A DNA stretch of 62,214 nt from assembly GCA_021604865.1 (NCBI GenBank), contig BQJU01000041.1, positions 1 through 62,214 on the forward strand. The letters are read 5' to 3'. The notes beneath the pieces were generated by a model. It was not told the origin of the DNA. It searched no databases and saw only the letters and a list, made by a program, of their open reading frames with translations. Origin of the DNA: Saprospiraceae bacterium (GTDB lineage Bacteria > Bacteroidota > Bacteroidia > Chitinophagales > Saprospiraceae). The translations under genes were made by a program, and so were the position numbers. Of the stretch, positions 35,825 to 45,737 are shown piece after piece; position 1 is the stretch's first letter, and every line of letters starts with the position of its first letter.

Positions 35825-37615
35825 TTAGTCTAGTTTTAGAACATCCAGGAAGGCTTTTTGTGGCACCTCTACATTACCGATTTGGCGCATGCGTTTCTTG
35901 CCTTTTTTCTGTTTTTCCAACAATTTTCGCTTACGCGTAATATCACCACCATAACACTTGGCAGTAACATCTTTCCGCATAGCGGAGATCGTTTCCCGAG
36001 CAATAATCTTAGCACCAATTGATGCCTGAATGGCAATCATAAATTGGTGCCGCGGCAATAACTCTTTCAGACGGGTACATATTTTACGGCCAAAGGATTC
36101 AGCTTTGTCCTTGTGCACAAGGGCAGAAAGGGCATCTACCGGTTCGCCATTGAGCCGGATGTCTAATTTAACCAAATCGGAGGCGCGGTAATCGGTCGGC
36201 TGATAATCGAAAGAGGCGTAACCTCTGGAAATGGACTTGAGCCGATCGTAGAAATCGAAAACAATTTCAGCCAATGGCAAGTCAAAAGTCAATTCTACCC
36301 TATCCGGAGTCAGATAATGTTGTTTTATCAGAATCCCGCGCTTTTCCATACACAGGTTCATGATTGCGCCAATGTATTCGGGTTTGGTAATAATTTGAGC
36401 CGAGATATAAGGTTCTTCTACAGAAGTGAGGTAATTGTTCTCTGGAAGATCTGTTGGCGTCCGCACTGAGAGGGTTACGCCCTTGGTAGTATGGGCGATG
36501 TAAGAAACATTGGGAATGGTAGTGATCACATCCTGGTTAAACTCTCTGGCCAGGCGTTCCTGAATGATTTCCAGGTGCAACATGCCCAGGAAGCCACAAC
36601 GGAAGCCAAAGCCCAGGGCTACAGAAGTTTCTGGTTCAAATACCAGTGAAGCATCGTTGAGTTGCAGTTTTTCCAAACTGTCCCGCAAATCCTCAAAGTC
36701 ATCATTATCAATCGGGAAAATACCGGCAAAAACCATCGGTTTTACTTCCTCAAACCCTTGGATGGCCTCCTTACATGGATTATCGACCTGGGTAATGGTA
36801 TCCCCCACTTTAATCTCTTTAGACTCTTTGATTCCGGTAATGATGTAACCTACGTTACCGGCAGAAAGCTCTTTTTTGGGCTCCTGCCCCATGCGCAAAA
36901 CGCCAATTTCGTCAGCCTCATAATCTTTGCCGGTATTGACAAAACGAACCTTATCCCCTTTTCTCAACCGGCCATTCATGATCCGATAATAGGCCACCAC
37001 TCCTCGATAGACATTAAATACGGAGTCAAAAATCAATGCTTGCAGCGGAGCCTCTTCACTTCCTCTGGGTTCCGGAATACGGGCCACAATGGCTGCCAGA
37101 ATATCTTCTACTCCCTGACCGGTTTTACCACTAGCCAAAATGATTTCATCCAGTTCGCAGCCAATCAGGTCAATTATCTGTTCAGAGACCTCATCTACCA
37201 TTGCGCTTTCCATATCCACCTTATTCAGGATTGGAATAATTTCCAGATCGTGTTCAATGGCAAGGTATAGGTTGGAAATGGTTTGAGCCTGAATCCCCTG
37301 AGACGCATCTACTAATAAGAGCGCGCCCTCACAAGCAGCAATAGACCGGGAAACTTCGTAGGAAAAATCAACGTGGCCCGGTGTATCAATCATATTGAAA
37401 GTATAAACCTCCCCATCAGTATGGTTGTAATACATCTGAATCGCATGGCTCTTGATGGTAATTCCACGTTCTCGTTCCAAATCCATATCATCCAGAGCTT
37501 GTGCCTTCATATCCCGCTCTGCTATTGTTTTGGTAAATTCCAAAAGCCTGTCAGACAGCGTACTCTTACCATGATCGATGTGTGCAATCACACAAAAATT
37601 TCTTATTTTCTTCAT
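35825..37615 (-). CDS. lepA: Elongation factor 4 (LepA)
   Basis: A 596-residue translational GTPase that back-translocates stalled ribosomes and aids 30S assembly. G-motifs are intact: [20 protein letters not shown] (G1), [11 protein letters not shown] (G2), [20 protein letters not shown] (G3) and ILNKVDME (G4). Domains II to V follow, and the LepA-specific C-terminal domain is seen in [20 protein letters not shown] followed by [17 protein letters not shown]. Length matches the family (about 595-600). It may be read from the -7 box at 37693-37700 and continues into the VWA gene. Confidence 0.98.
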   Translation of the reverse strand: MKKIRNFCVIAHIDHGKSTLSDRLLEFTKTIAERDMKAQALDDMDLERERGITIKSHAIQMYYNHTDGEVYTFNMIDTPGHVDFSYEVSRSIAACEGALLLVDASQGIQAQTISNLYLAIEHDLEIIPILNKVDMESAMVDEVSEQIIDLIGCELDEIILASGKTGQGVEDILAAIVARIPEPRGSEEAPLQALIFDSVFNVYRGVVAYYRIMNGRLRKGDKVRFVNTGKDYEADEIGVLRMGQEPKKELSAGNVGYIITGIKESKEIKVGDTITQVDNPCKEAIQGFEEVKPMVFAGIFPIDNDDFEDLRDSLEKLQLNDASLVFEPETSVALGFGFRCGFLGMLHLEIIQERLAREFNQDVITTIPNVSYIAHTTKGVTLSVRTPTDLPENNYLTSVEEPYISAQIITKPEYIGAIMNLCMEKRGILIKQHYLTPDRVELTFDLPLAEIVFDFYDRLKSISRGYASFDYQPTDYRASDLVKLDIRLNGEPVDALSALVHKDKAESFGRKICTRLKELLPRHQFMIAIQASIGAKIIARETISAMRKDVTAKCYGGDITRKRKLLEKQKKGKKRMRQIGNVEVPQKAFLDVLKLD

Positions 37616-37692
37616 ATTCCGAAAATATACTTCTATTTGTTACTTATACCCCCTAAAGATCGCCGGAAAAAGGAGCATTGTCAATGGGGGTG

Positions 37693-37700
37693 CAAAGATA
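37693..37700 (-). promoter_or_regulatory. -7 promoter box of lepA
   Basis: The minus strand reads TATCTTTG, an exact TAnnTTTG match, about 78 bp upstream of the lepA start. No TTTG -33 box at the right distance is obvious. Confidence 0.5.
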
Positions 37701-37904
37701 AGATTTTTGGGAGAATTGCTGAGGTTTTATTTGGAAGATAAGGATCAACAGGGAAGCAGAATGAGGAATGAGGCCATTAAACAGGCATGACTTCGATAAG
37801 GAATAGGCTACGGCCGTTTCCTACAGCCAGGCGTACTCACGCGGCATCAGTATACGGCCATGCTCCTAAAGACGTGGAATAATTTCTGACGGCGATTTGA
37901 AAAA

Positions 37905-38014
37905 ATCGTTACATTTGTAATCATTACATTAATAATCATTACTTTTGTTATCATTATATTTATAACGATTACTTTTATAACGATTATATTTGTTATCATT
38001 ATTTTTATTACGAT
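37905..38014 (+). repeat. 15-bp tandem repeat upstream of ompA gene
   Basis: Seven consecutive 15-bp units (37905-38009) of the form ATCATTA[C/T]ATTT[G/A]T[T/A], with ACGATT variants, plus a partial eighth. They end about 100 bp before the OmpA-family start. The unit is a multiple of three and the frame is open, but no start codon is in frame, so it is probably noncoding. The rest of 37616-38112 has the lepA promoter box and no gene. Confidence 0.85.
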
Positions 38015-38112
38015 CTCTCCCAATCATGCTGGGCAGCAGGCGCTAAAGTTTAGTCCTTGGCCAACAAAGGCTAAAAAAGTGTGACTTTTCCCAAGCTACC
38101 CATTATCTTAGT

Positions 38113-39156
38113 ATGAAAACCTTAACGCCCCTACTCTTTTTTCTGCTTTGTATTTCTGTCCTCGTCAAAGGACAGGAAAGTTTTGACAGCCTAATTGTCT
38201 TGCATAGAGATACCGTGTTTTTTGATTTTGGTCAATATGATATCCGTCCTGATGCGGATACCGTGCTGCGCCAGGCAGTAGCAAGTTTTCTCCATAAAAA
38301 AGGTCGGCAAATTCGGATTACAGCACATACGGATGCCGTTGGTACTGGTGAGGCCAACCTGACACTTTCTGAAAACAGGGCCAAAGCTGTAAAGGACACC
38401 CTGGTTGCCCTGGGCTTGCCTGCTGAGGCTATCACAACCGAGGTTTTTGGCGAAAACATCCCCATTGCCGACAATAATTCCGATGAAGGGCGGCAACGCA
38501 ACCGCCGTGCCACTATTGCGCTGATCAAAACCATTAAATTGATTCGGATCAAAGGGAGGATAATCAATCCTGAAGATAGTACCGGCCTGCTTGCTGACCT
38601 CATTATTCGGACCAAAGGATTTCAGGATTCCCTGCAAACGGATTCCAACGGGTATTTTGAATATCCGGTCCCTGATCAAACCGTAGTAGGCATTGATGCC
38701 TACGCACCGGGCTTCTTCTTTTCTTCGCAAATGCTGAAAGCTCAAGCCGGCCAAATGGACTTGATTACCCTGGAATTGAGTCCCGCCAAAACCGGCGAAT
38801 CAGTCGACTTGCAAAACCTGTATTTTGTTGGTGATCAAGCTGTTTTACTGACCCGATCCCAACCAGAATTGCCCAAAGTCCTTAAATTCATGCAGATCAA
38901 TCCGACCATCAAAATTGAAATTGCCGGCCATGTCAACCTGCCCAACCAACCACCGGTAGGTCCGGAAACCTGGGATTACAACCTCTCCGTACGCCGCGCC
39001 AAACTGGTCTACGATTTCTTATTGGAAAATGGCATTTCCGAAGACAGGGTCATTTATAAAGGTTATGGCAATAGTGAAATGCGGTATCCCCGAGCTACCT
39101 CCCTTAAGGAACAGGAATTGAATCGCCGGGTAGAGATTCGGGTGTTGGAGGAGTGA
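38113..39156 (+). CDS. OmpA-family protein with two OmpA-like domains
   Basis: A 347-residue exported protein (signal peptide TPLLFFLLCISVLVKGQ). Residues about 30-135 form one OmpA-like peptidoglycan-binding domain (FFDFGQYDIRPDADTVLRQA, ITAHTDAVGTGEANLTLSEN, RAKAVKDTLVALGLPAEAIT, RQRNRRATI). A carboxypeptidase-regulatory-like beta domain is at about 145-220 (GRIINPEDSTGLLADLIIRT). A second, less canonical OmpA-like domain is at about 230-345 (KIEIAGHVNLPNQPP, NLSVRRAKLVYDFLLENGIS, EDRVIYKGYGNSEMRYP, ELNRRVEIRV). It probably tethers the outer membrane to peptidoglycan. A 15-bp tandem repeat lies in its promoter region. Confidence 0.93.
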   Translation: MKTLTPLLFFLLCISVLVKGQESFDSLIVLHRDTVFFDFGQYDIRPDADTVLRQAVASFLHKKGRQIRITAHTDAVGTGEANLTLSENRAKAVKDTLVALGLPAEAITTEVFGENIPIADNNSDEGRQRNRRATIALIKTIKLIRIKGRIINPEDSTGLLADLIIRTKGFQDSLQTDSNGYFEYPVPDQTVVGIDAYAPGFFFSSQMLKAQAGQMDLITLELSPAKTGESVDLQNLYFVGDQAVLLTRSQPELPKVLKFMQINPTIKIEIAGHVNLPNQPPVGPETWDYNLSVRRAKLVYDFLLENGISEDRVIYKGYGNSEMRYPRATSLKEQELNRRVEIRVLEE

Positions 39157-39189
39157 TCTAGCTGAAAGATCCGCCTGTTAAAATGTATA

Positions 39190-41046
39190 CTATTCTATTA
39201 TTATCAATCGCTCAACATAAACGCCTTGAGCAGTTTGAAATACACACTGATAAATGCCTCCAGGCAGGTCTTCTCTATTTAGATATACCTCATGCTGACC
39301 ACTTTCTTGACTGCCCTCAAATATATTGGTTACTACACTTCCGTGGCTATCCACCAGGCTGATTTTTAGATCCGAAGTCTGAGCGAGATTGTACCTTATT
39401 ATGGTGGAACGATAGAAAGGATTGGGAAAAACAATGATCTGCATTTCAGCAGCAGTCAGGTTTCCGGGGGTAGTAGCTGTGGGCAAAAAATCGTCAATCG
39501 CTACCTTGCCTACTTTGGTTTTCCATCGGTTATCAGCACCAATATACTCACCCATCATCCAAAAACTGTTTGCCTCAACCGGATCAAACATGATATCTGT
39601 ATAATCCTCAAACCGGATGTAAGGATTTGAAGTATTGCCACAAAAACCATTTAAATCACCCTGCCCCTCCTGTAGCGGTATATCATCCAGGAAACTATCT
39701 GAATTTGCAGGTTTTGCGGTATAAAAGATTCCAGGATATTCATTGAGCCCACTTCGGTTATAAACCATAAATACGTTGTCCTGATCATCAATCAACATAT
39801 CGGGATATCCGTAGGCATAATCCGTTTTATTGAGGTATAATTCCTGAACTAGTGACATGGAACCAGTATCAATTTCCATAAAATGGATCTGGCTATAATT
39901 TGGATTGGCACCTCTAACAGAATGAGCGGCACGTATCTTCCCGTTTCGCTGAACCATTTCAGTATAAAAGAACCACCACAATTGCATTCGTTTTCCTCCG
40001 CCCTGATGAAGCATGTGGGGAGGCATGGAATAACTGGAACAGGGAATATTGAATGCCGAAACAGAAAGCTCGTTAAAGCTGTCCTTTATCTTATAACCAT
40101 AAATGGAAGCAAAAGTACCTCCGGAAGGGTTTGGCAATCCTACCATATAAACATCCGTTGAAGGAGACAAATTATGCACCAATTTCAAGGTGCGAACGTT
40201 GAGATTGCTATTTGGTCTTTTGATTCCCCAAATATCCTGGTAGTCCACATTTCCTGCGGTGCTATTGAACACATCGTTTTTTTTGATTACCCTTAATTTT
40301 GTATAGAGGGGATTACCGGTGGGTGGATTGTAGGGATACATATCATTGAGCCAGTAGATCAGACTATCTGTAATAGTAAGGGTTGGAAAATCTGGAAAAA
40401 CATCTTCATGAACCATTCCATTTAAATCTCCCGGCATTGCCCAGATATTCCAGTCTCCTGCGGCGGTCTCATCATCAGAAACACAGATTAGCATCAGCGA
40501 GGAATCACTTACGCTTTCATAATACAAATAAGTCATGATGAACCTTTCAGCCGAGGGGTCATAGATACATTTTGGGTCGAAAACCAGCCCGGTACCGATA
40601 AAATCTGCAAACCAGGCATTCGTACCAATATCTGAAATGATATTTCCATCTTTGTCTGTTATCCAAAATCTGGTATTGATGGCTAATAACATATCAGATG
40701 GCCCGGGAATCACATTACAATCCGGCACCCAGCAATTCATTGCGCTGGGGCCATCAAAGTCGAGCGAGGATTGCAACCATTTTTTTTCATTTATTCTTAC
40801 TTGGTTTGAAGTCTGTGTTTGGGCAGTAGTGTTATCCGATAGTAATGGTTTTCCATTGCTAAGTCCTTGATTTATCTGAGTAGGCAGACCTTCAATAGGA
40901 TTTCCCTGTTCTGGCACACCTGCCACGTCAAACGTATTTTTTGTGATGCCGCCGGCTACGGTACCAAAGGCAGGGCCATTATAGTTGGATTGGCCGAACA
41001 GGAATAATGGACTCAAAAGGAGCAGGATCAGTGGATTTTTTTTCAT
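39190..41046 (-). CDS. T9SS-exported protein with C-terminal sorting domain
   Basis: A 618-residue secreted protein. A signal peptide (LILLLLSPLFLFGQ) starts it. The C-terminal 75 residues are a type A T9SS sorting domain (IIVFPNPFYRSTIIRYNLAQ, ISLVDSHGSVVTNIF, LPGGIYQCVFQTAQGVYVER). The central region contains beta-rich stretches with WxxD/NDMYPYNPPTG patterns that I cannot assign to a family; the lack of known catalytic motifs means function is unknown. It probably reaches the cell surface or medium by the T9SS, and this motif is a main reason for placing the organism in Bacteroidota. It is convergent with the OmpA gene. Confidence 0.92.
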   Translation of the reverse strand: MKKNPLILLLLSPLFLFGQSNYNGPAFGTVAGGITKNTFDVAGVPEQGNPIEGLPTQINQGLSNGKPLLSDNTTAQTQTSNQVRINEKKWLQSSLDFDGPSAMNCWVPDCNVIPGPSDMLLAINTRFWITDKDGNIISDIGTNAWFADFIGTGLVFDPKCIYDPSAERFIMTYLYYESVSDSSLMLICVSDDETAAGDWNIWAMPGDLNGMVHEDVFPDFPTLTITDSLIYWLNDMYPYNPPTGNPLYTKLRVIKKNDVFNSTAGNVDYQDIWGIKRPNSNLNVRTLKLVHNLSPSTDVYMVGLPNPSGGTFASIYGYKIKDSFNELSVSAFNIPCSSYSMPPHMLHQGGGKRMQLWWFFYTEMVQRNGKIRAAHSVRGANPNYSQIHFMEIDTGSMSLVQELYLNKTDYAYGYPDMLIDDQDNVFMVYNRSGLNEYPGIFYTAKPANSDSFLDDIPLQEGQGDLNGFCGNTSNPYIRFEDYTDIMFDPVEANSFWMMGEYIGADNRWKTKVGKVAIDDFLPTATTPGNLTAAEMQIIVFPNPFYRSTIIRYNLAQTSDLKISLVDSHGSVVTNIFEGSQESGQHEVYLNREDLPGGIYQCVFQTAQGVYVERLIIIE

Positions 41047-41056
41047 AGCTTAAAAT

Positions 41057-41179
41057 ATTAGCGTTGTTTCGAAGAGATCATGACTAGGTTAAAATGGATC
41101 TTTTTTCTCCACCGCCCTGCCCCTTCGGAACACCCCTATTAGCGTTATTTCGAAGAGATCATGACGGGATTAAATGGAT
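41057..41179. repeat. Direct repeat of about 42 bp
   Basis: 41057-41099 and 41138-41179 are near-identical (ATTAGCGTTGTTTCGAAGAG in copy one and ATTAGCGTTATTTCGAAGAG in copy two, each followed by ATCATGAC and ending AAATGGAT), separated by 38 bp. They lie just upstream of the T9SS protein gene, in its promoter region. The remaining 41180-41386 shows no gene. Confidence 0.85.
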
Positions 41180-41386
41180 ATAATTACTTGGGCAAAATAA
41201 GGGTGTATGGCCTTGGTGAAATTGTAAAATTTCGACAATCGGATACATTGTCTGATAAATGCTGAATTTGGCCAGATGAATCGATAATATCCGCCTGAAT
41301 TCTCCTATCTTAAAGGAAACAAAATCACTATCCTATCGAAACCGGACAGTTATTAATCCCACATCACAGAATTAAAGTCAAACCTT

Positions 41387-42205
41387 TTGAATACAATTTT
41401 AAAACGATATATCCAACACATTACCTTCTACCGGGCCATTGCAAATAGGAAGGGATTCGTACCCGTATTACCGGACGGGATGACAGAATTAATCCTTAAC
41501 ATCGGCAAACCTTATGAAAGGTTTTTGACTAAATCCAATCAAATAAAAACCATTCGAAGTAGCCATTTTATTGGTATTAAGAGTCAATTTACCTATGTAA
41601 AACCCAACCCTGAAATCCGAGCAGTTATCATCAGGTTTAAACCTGGTGCCATTCGTATGTTTGTAAGGTGTGAACTGGATGCACTAACAGATGAAGTGGT
41701 AGAAGCCGATCAGGTATTTGGAAAAGAAATTCATATCCTGGAGCAGAAAATTGCTGAAGAAACAGACAACCATAAAATTTTCGAACAAATCGAATCTTTT
41801 TTACTGTCGAAAATCAGGTTTGATACTGAGGCCTTAAGAACGATAGATGATATCAAATTAATTTACAAAAACCCCATTTACTCTACTATAGAAGATTTTC
41901 AGCTGGAAAATTTTAGTTACAAAAATCTGGAGAGAAGATTTAAGAAAAACCTTGGCCTGACGCCAAAACTGTTTATGAATATTGTTAAATTCAATTATTC
42001 CTCCAAGCTTTTAACCCTTAAGCCTTTACAATCATTGACCCAAACCGGGTATGAATCTGGGTATTTTGATCAAGCCCACTTTATCAAAGCATTTAAAAGG
42101 TTTTCGGGATTCACGCCAAAGGAATACCCCAAACAGAATTCTCAGATCCTTCAAAAAAACCAACAAACGGTTAATAAGCTTTTCGAATTTATCTCCAATG
42201 AATAG
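41387..42205 (+). CDS. AraC-family transcriptional regulator
   Basis: A protein of about 272 residues. The N-terminal half (PVLPDGMTELILNIGKPYER, VIIRFKPGAIRMFVRC) resembles the DUF6597-type sensor domain of Bacteroidota AraC regulators. The C-terminal half has two helix-turn-helix motifs (FSYKNLERRFKKNLGLTPKL and LTQTGYESGYFDQAHFIKAF, then KRFSGFTPKEY). I place the start at the TTG at 41387: no ATG precedes residue 32 of this frame, and a stop lies 33 bp upstream. The ligand and targets are unknown. It is divergent from the T9SS gene and convergent with the following membrane protein gene. Confidence 0.88.
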   Translation: MNTILKRYIQHITFYRAIANRKGFVPVLPDGMTELILNIGKPYERFLTKSNQIKTIRSSHFIGIKSQFTYVKPNPEIRAVIIRFKPGAIRMFVRCELDALTDEVVEADQVFGKEIHILEQKIAEETDNHKIFEQIESFLLSKIRFDTEALRTIDDIKLIYKNPIYSTIEDFQLENFSYKNLERRFKKNLGLTPKLFMNIVKFNYSSKLLTLKPLQSLTQTGYESGYFDQAHFIKAFKRFSGFTPKEYPKQNSQILQKNQQTVNKLFEFISNE

Positions 42206-42235
42206 TTTTCTGATGAAGCATACTGATCGAATAAA

Positions 42236-42910
42236 TCATTCAACCTTTCTCCTCAACAGCCCCAGGCATTGATAACCAAGCACCAACATTTGCGCATAAA
42301 CTACAATTTTCTGAGCAGAAGCTTGCAGAAATAAGGCATGTGGAGAAGTCCAGGCGCGCGGCCCAAAAAGCATAATGCTGATCTGAATAAAAAGCACCAC
42401 TCCGAAGACCAGAAAGCCATAAGCATAGTGATTGGGATAAGTTGGATCGCGAAAAATGGCAATGGTATAAAAGATACTCATCAAAAGAAAAGCAATAAAC
42501 CCTGCCCGAACAAAGATAGTGTGCATGCCATAATTCACATCCAATGGATTGAGGGCAATACCCCAATAACATAGTGCTGCTAGAATGCCCAATATGGCGG
42601 CCAATGTAGCCCAACCTTTGGACTCATTTCCTTTAAAAAATCGAGGCAAAACCGCAAAAAAGAGTAGCAGACAACCACCGGCAATCAACAATGCTCCTTT
42701 AAATAACAAACTACTTTTAAGGTTAGGGGCTTTGTTCCAGGCTCGGGTCCGGCCCAGATCACTAAAATAATTGTGCCAAAAGGTGTACCCCTCACTTGAT
42801 CGATCATGAATGGTGCCTCCAGGATAGACCTGCATGGCCAGGGAGGTGAGCATAAAAAACAACACTATGCTAAATAAGCTCAGATAGAGAATGGTCCTTG
42901 ACGTTTTCAT
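42236..42910 (-). CDS. DUF998-like six-helix membrane protein
   Basis: A 224-residue integral membrane protein with six hydrophobic segments (about 8-27, 68-88, 98-117, 128-148, 160-180, 195-215). The FWHNYFSDLGRTRAWNKAPN segment near residue 45 and GIALNPLDVNYGMHTIFVRA near residue 117 match the DUF998-like pattern in which N-x-x-S-D-L-G precedes the second helix. The function of this family is unknown. Its stop and start lie 3 bp from the peroxidase gene downstream partner on the same strand, so it is probably cotranscribed after it. Confidence 0.82.
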   Translation of the reverse strand: MKTSRTILYLSLFSIVLFFMLTSLAMQVYPGGTIHDRSSEGYTFWHNYFSDLGRTRAWNKAPNLKSSLLFKGALLIAGGCLLLFFAVLPRFFKGNESKGWATLAAILGILAALCYWGIALNPLDVNYGMHTIFVRAGFIAFLLMSIFYTIAIFRDPTYPNHYAYGFLVFGVVLFIQISIMLFGPRAWTSPHALFLQASAQKIVVYAQMLVLGYQCLGLLRRKVE

Positions 42911-42913
42911 CTT

Positions 42914-44344
42914 TTAATGCTTGACCACCTTTTTGCTAATCCGGGAATCACCAGTTTCTAGTTGCAGAAAATAAACACCCGATGGCAAACTTTGAATATC
43001 CAGCCAATAATCAGCACCTTGAAAAAGGGTATTGAATACGAGCTTTCCGGCTGCATCTATTAGTTTTACGTGGTGCTTTGCATCATGGCCTCCCTTGATC
43101 TGCAGGTGAATCGATTCTTTGGCTGGATTGGGAGAGACCGTAAAGGCATTAGCCGCGAGCAGGTCATCCAGGCCAGTTGTCGCCGGATCACAAAACGGAT
43201 CGGACCAACGTTCGTCGCTAATAAACTCAAAGTCGGTCAAGGTTTTCAGGAAAGCGACGAGCCCGGATTTTTCTTCATTGGTCAGGTTGAGTTGCCGAGG
43301 CGGACTATTCGGGCCTGCTACCCGCAAAACTGGTGATAAATTGGGGTGATTTTGTACCCCGCTATTGTAGTGCTCTATCACGTCTTCCAGGTTTTCAAAG
43401 CGACCGTCGTGCATAAAAGGGCCAGTGATTTCAACATTCCTTAAGGAAGGTACTTTGAAAAAGCCATTATCGGATGTAATGCCCGTAATCTCCCCTACGC
43501 CGTTGTCTCCGTATACTGCATCCAGGCCATTGTTGCGCGGTGCTGGTAGCACAAAGGCCGTTGTGCCATGACAAACGCCACAATTGCCACGCGCAGGATC
43601 AAAAAAAACGGCTTTGCCTAGGTTTTCCTGGGCTGTGAAATTGGGAAACGGGGCAAGTGGTGGAGTCCCTGCTGGAACCATCGCCAGGCCGGCATCAAAT
43701 TCCGATTGATAGGATACCATGGAGCGAATAAATTGGGCCATGGCTTTGGCCATTCGGTCAGTAGTAATTTCTTCCGTGCCAAATGCTGCTGCAAATAAAG
43801 GAGGATAATATTCCGTTGCAGTCAGTTTGATCACCAGGTCTTCCAAGGTCATGCCCATTTCCAGTGGGTCTTGGATAGGCATCAAGGTTTGAGCTTCAAG
43901 GTCAATCGCACGCTCATCCCAAAAGAAGTGCTGATTGGCATAAAAACGTGCCATGGAGAGGGAGGTAGAATTCCGGCGGGTAAATCCTCCCTGAAAGCCA
44001 CGACTAAACTGGCGGTTGTCGGTAAAAGCGAATTCCTGTTTGTGGCAGGAGGCACAAGATTGGGTATTACTTACTGATAATTTGGGGTCATAAAAAAGCA
44101 CCCTGCCCAGGGTAGCTCCTTCATCGGTAATGGGGTTATCTGCTGGGGTATTATCCGCGTTCTGTAGGGCGGGAGTAGTGAGGTGTGGTGGCAACTGGAT
44201 ATCGGCATAATTAAAAAGCGTTTCCGGCAGTTCCAGGCAGTCTTCCGGTGGCAAAAAGTCAGGTATATGCATGGGCACAATGACGGTGCCTGATATCCAG
44301 ATCAAAGCAAAGAGTGCTAGCCCCAGGGTTAGGGATTTTTTCAT
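42914..44344 (-). CDS. Di-haem cytochrome c peroxidase (MauG/CcpA family) with T9SS domain
   Basis: A 476-residue exported protein (signal peptide LGLALFALIWISGTVIV). Two haem c motifs are clear: CASCHKQ near residue 97 and CGVCHGT near 253. TRRNSTSLSMARFYANQHFF, WDERAIDLEAQTLMPIQDPL, and FMHDGRFENLEDVIEHYN are typical of the CCP_MauG family, which reduces H2O2 or modifies proteins through haem. The last 75 residues (FTVSPNPAKESIHLQIKGGH, LPSGVYFLQLETGDSRISKK) are a T9SS sorting domain, so the enzyme is surface-exposed or secreted. I start at the ATG at 44344; the frame continues upstream to 44449 without a signal peptide. Confidence 0.95.
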   Translation of the reverse strand: MKKSLTLGLALFALIWISGTVIVPMHIPDFLPPEDCLELPETLFNYADIQLPPHLTTPALQNADNTPADNPITDEGATLGRVLFYDPKLSVSNTQSCASCHKQEFAFTDNRQFSRGFQGGFTRRNSTSLSMARFYANQHFFWDERAIDLEAQTLMPIQDPLEMGMTLEDLVIKLTATEYYPPLFAAAFGTEEITTDRMAKAMAQFIRSMVSYQSEFDAGLAMVPAGTPPLAPFPNFTAQENLGKAVFFDPARGNCGVCHGTTAFVLPAPRNNGLDAVYGDNGVGEITGITSDNGFFKVPSLRNVEITGPFMHDGRFENLEDVIEHYNSGVQNHPNLSPVLRVAGPNSPPRQLNLTNEEKSGLVAFLKTLTDFEFISDERWSDPFCDPATTGLDDLLAANAFTVSPNPAKESIHLQIKGGHDAKHHVKLIDAAGKLVFNTLFQGADYWLDIQSLPSGVYFLQLETGDSRISKKVVKH

Positions 44345-44438
44345 GATTGGTTCAATTTGGGGGCAAAATAAAAAAATATGATTTAGCAGTAGGGGTTGGA
44401 GAGGGTCATTTGGGTTGCAAAAAGCTGGATTTCGAGTT

Positions 44439-44456
44439 ACCGATAGCAATATCGGT
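44439..44456. promoter_or_regulatory. Palindrome upstream of the ATPase/DUF4276 cassette
   Basis: ACCGATA (44439-44445), GCAA loop, TATCGGT (44450-44456) is a perfect 7-bp inverted repeat followed by TTATTTT. It sits 52 bp before the ATPase start, between divergent genes. It could be an operator for the cassette or a terminator blocking readthrough; position favours a regulatory site. Confidence 0.45.
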
Positions 44457-44507
44457 TTATTTTAAGAAACAATCATATATTTGGAGATTATTGAAATATT
44501 TAATGAA

Positions 44508-45737
44508 ATGATAAAGAATATCTGTTTAGAAAATTTTTTCAGCTTTGGTGAAGATCAGGTGGTTCATCTTAACCCAAGGGTAAATGTTTTGGTTGGTATC
44601 AATGGAAGTGGGAAATCCAACTTTTTGAAAGCAATCCGATTATTATTTGAGAGTATAGCAGGAGAGGGTTTTGAAAAACTTTTTTTAAAAGATTGGAGTG
44701 GATTCAACTCAGTGAGTAATTATAGTACAAATTCAAAAGACTTCATTAAAATAACTTATGAATTTGACAAAGATGCAATAAAGAGAGTAGTGAATGGACA
44801 TGGATATGTATTCCCTACAAACCCAATTTACGAATTGACAATAAAAAAAGCTGGTTCAACTTCATATTACATCAAAGAGAAATTATATTCTAAAAATGTT
44901 GATAGTGATAAAAAAACTTTCATTTTTCTTGAAATGGAAAATGGAAGAGGAATAATTTCGGCTACTGATAAAAACAAAGATGAAATTCAGAAATATCCAC
45001 AAGAAGGAAACGAAATAACCTTTAAAACTCAGGAAACTGTCCTACGACAAATCTCAGATCCTGATAGATTTTATCCTCTATTCACTCTTAAAAGAGCAAT
45101 AGAGGGCATTGCTGTTTATGACTATTTTGACACAACGCTGCAGGGTTTAATTAGGCAACCTGGTACATATAGTACTGAAGAAAAACTAGCCTCAAATGGC
45201 AACAATTTAATGTCCTTGTTATTAAGGATGAAAAATCACCACTTGAATGAATATGAAAAAATTGAAAAAGAAATAAAAAAAATAAATCCATATTTTAGAG
45301 ATATTAATTTCGATTTAATCGGATCAAAAATTTATTTGGTTTTAAGAGAAATTAATTTATCTAAATCTGTTCCAATTGAACATATTTCAGATGGCACTCT
45401 AAGGTTCCTTCTTTTTCTTTCAATATTATATAATCCAGAAAGAGGAAGCTTATTATGTATTGATGAACCAGAAACTGGATTGCACCCTGATATGATAAAT
45501 ACAATTGTCAAAGCCATAAAATTTGCGTCAGGTGATAAAAGTCAAATAATAATGGCAACGCATTCACCCCTATTATTAAATTCATTTGATCTCGATGATA
45601 TATTAATCTTTGAAAAAGACGAAAAAAATCAAACAATTGTCGAAACCAAAACTGAAGAAGATTTTGAGGAATGGGATGATAATTATTTAGTAGGCCAATT
45701 GTGGCTCAGAGGACAAATTGGGGGCAAAAGATGGTAA
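44508..45737 (+). CDS. ABC-type AAA ATPase of a probable two-gene defence system
   Basis: A 409-residue SMC/OLD-like ATPase (AAA_21 type). Walker A is GINGSGKS at residues 30-37. A variable insert of about 250 residues follows. The signature-like ISDGTLRFLLF is near 292, Walker B LLCIDEPETGLHP near 316, and the switch ATHSPLLL near 350. It has no TOPRIM domain itself, so it differs from OLD and GajA, and fits ATPases that pair with a separate TOPRIM-like effector, as AriA does in PARIS. The ATG at 44508 is preferred over the in-frame TTG at 44481. Its stop overlaps the DUF4276 start by 7 bp. Sampled GC is much lower than in neighbours (15 of 60 bases at 44701-44760), suggesting transfer. Confidence 0.9.
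   Translation: MIKNICLENFFSFGEDQVVHLNPRVNVLVGINGSGKSNFLKAIRLLFESIAGEGFEKLFLKDWSGFNSVSNYSTNSKDFIKITYEFDKDAIKRVVNGHGYVFPTNPIYELTIKKAGSTSYYIKEKLYSKNVDSDKKTFIFLEMENGRGIISATDKNKDEIQKYPQEGNEITFKTQETVLRQISDPDRFYPLFTLKRAIEGIAVYDYFDTTLQGLIRQPGTYSTEEKLASNGNNLMSLLLRMKNHHLNEYEKIEKEIKKINPYFRDINFDLIGSKIYLVLREINLSKSVPIEHISDGTLRFLLFLSILYNPERGSLLCIDEPETGLHPDMINTIVKAIKFASGDKSQIIMATHSPLLLNSFDLDDILIFEKDEKNQTIVETKTEEDFEEWDDNYLVGQLWLRGQIGGKRW

Noticed and set aside
37905-38100. Open frame through the 15-bp tandem repeat reading IITFV-type pentads
   Set aside because: No start codon in frame and an in-frame TGA just upstream; hydrophobic pentads follow from the repeat unit being a multiple of three.
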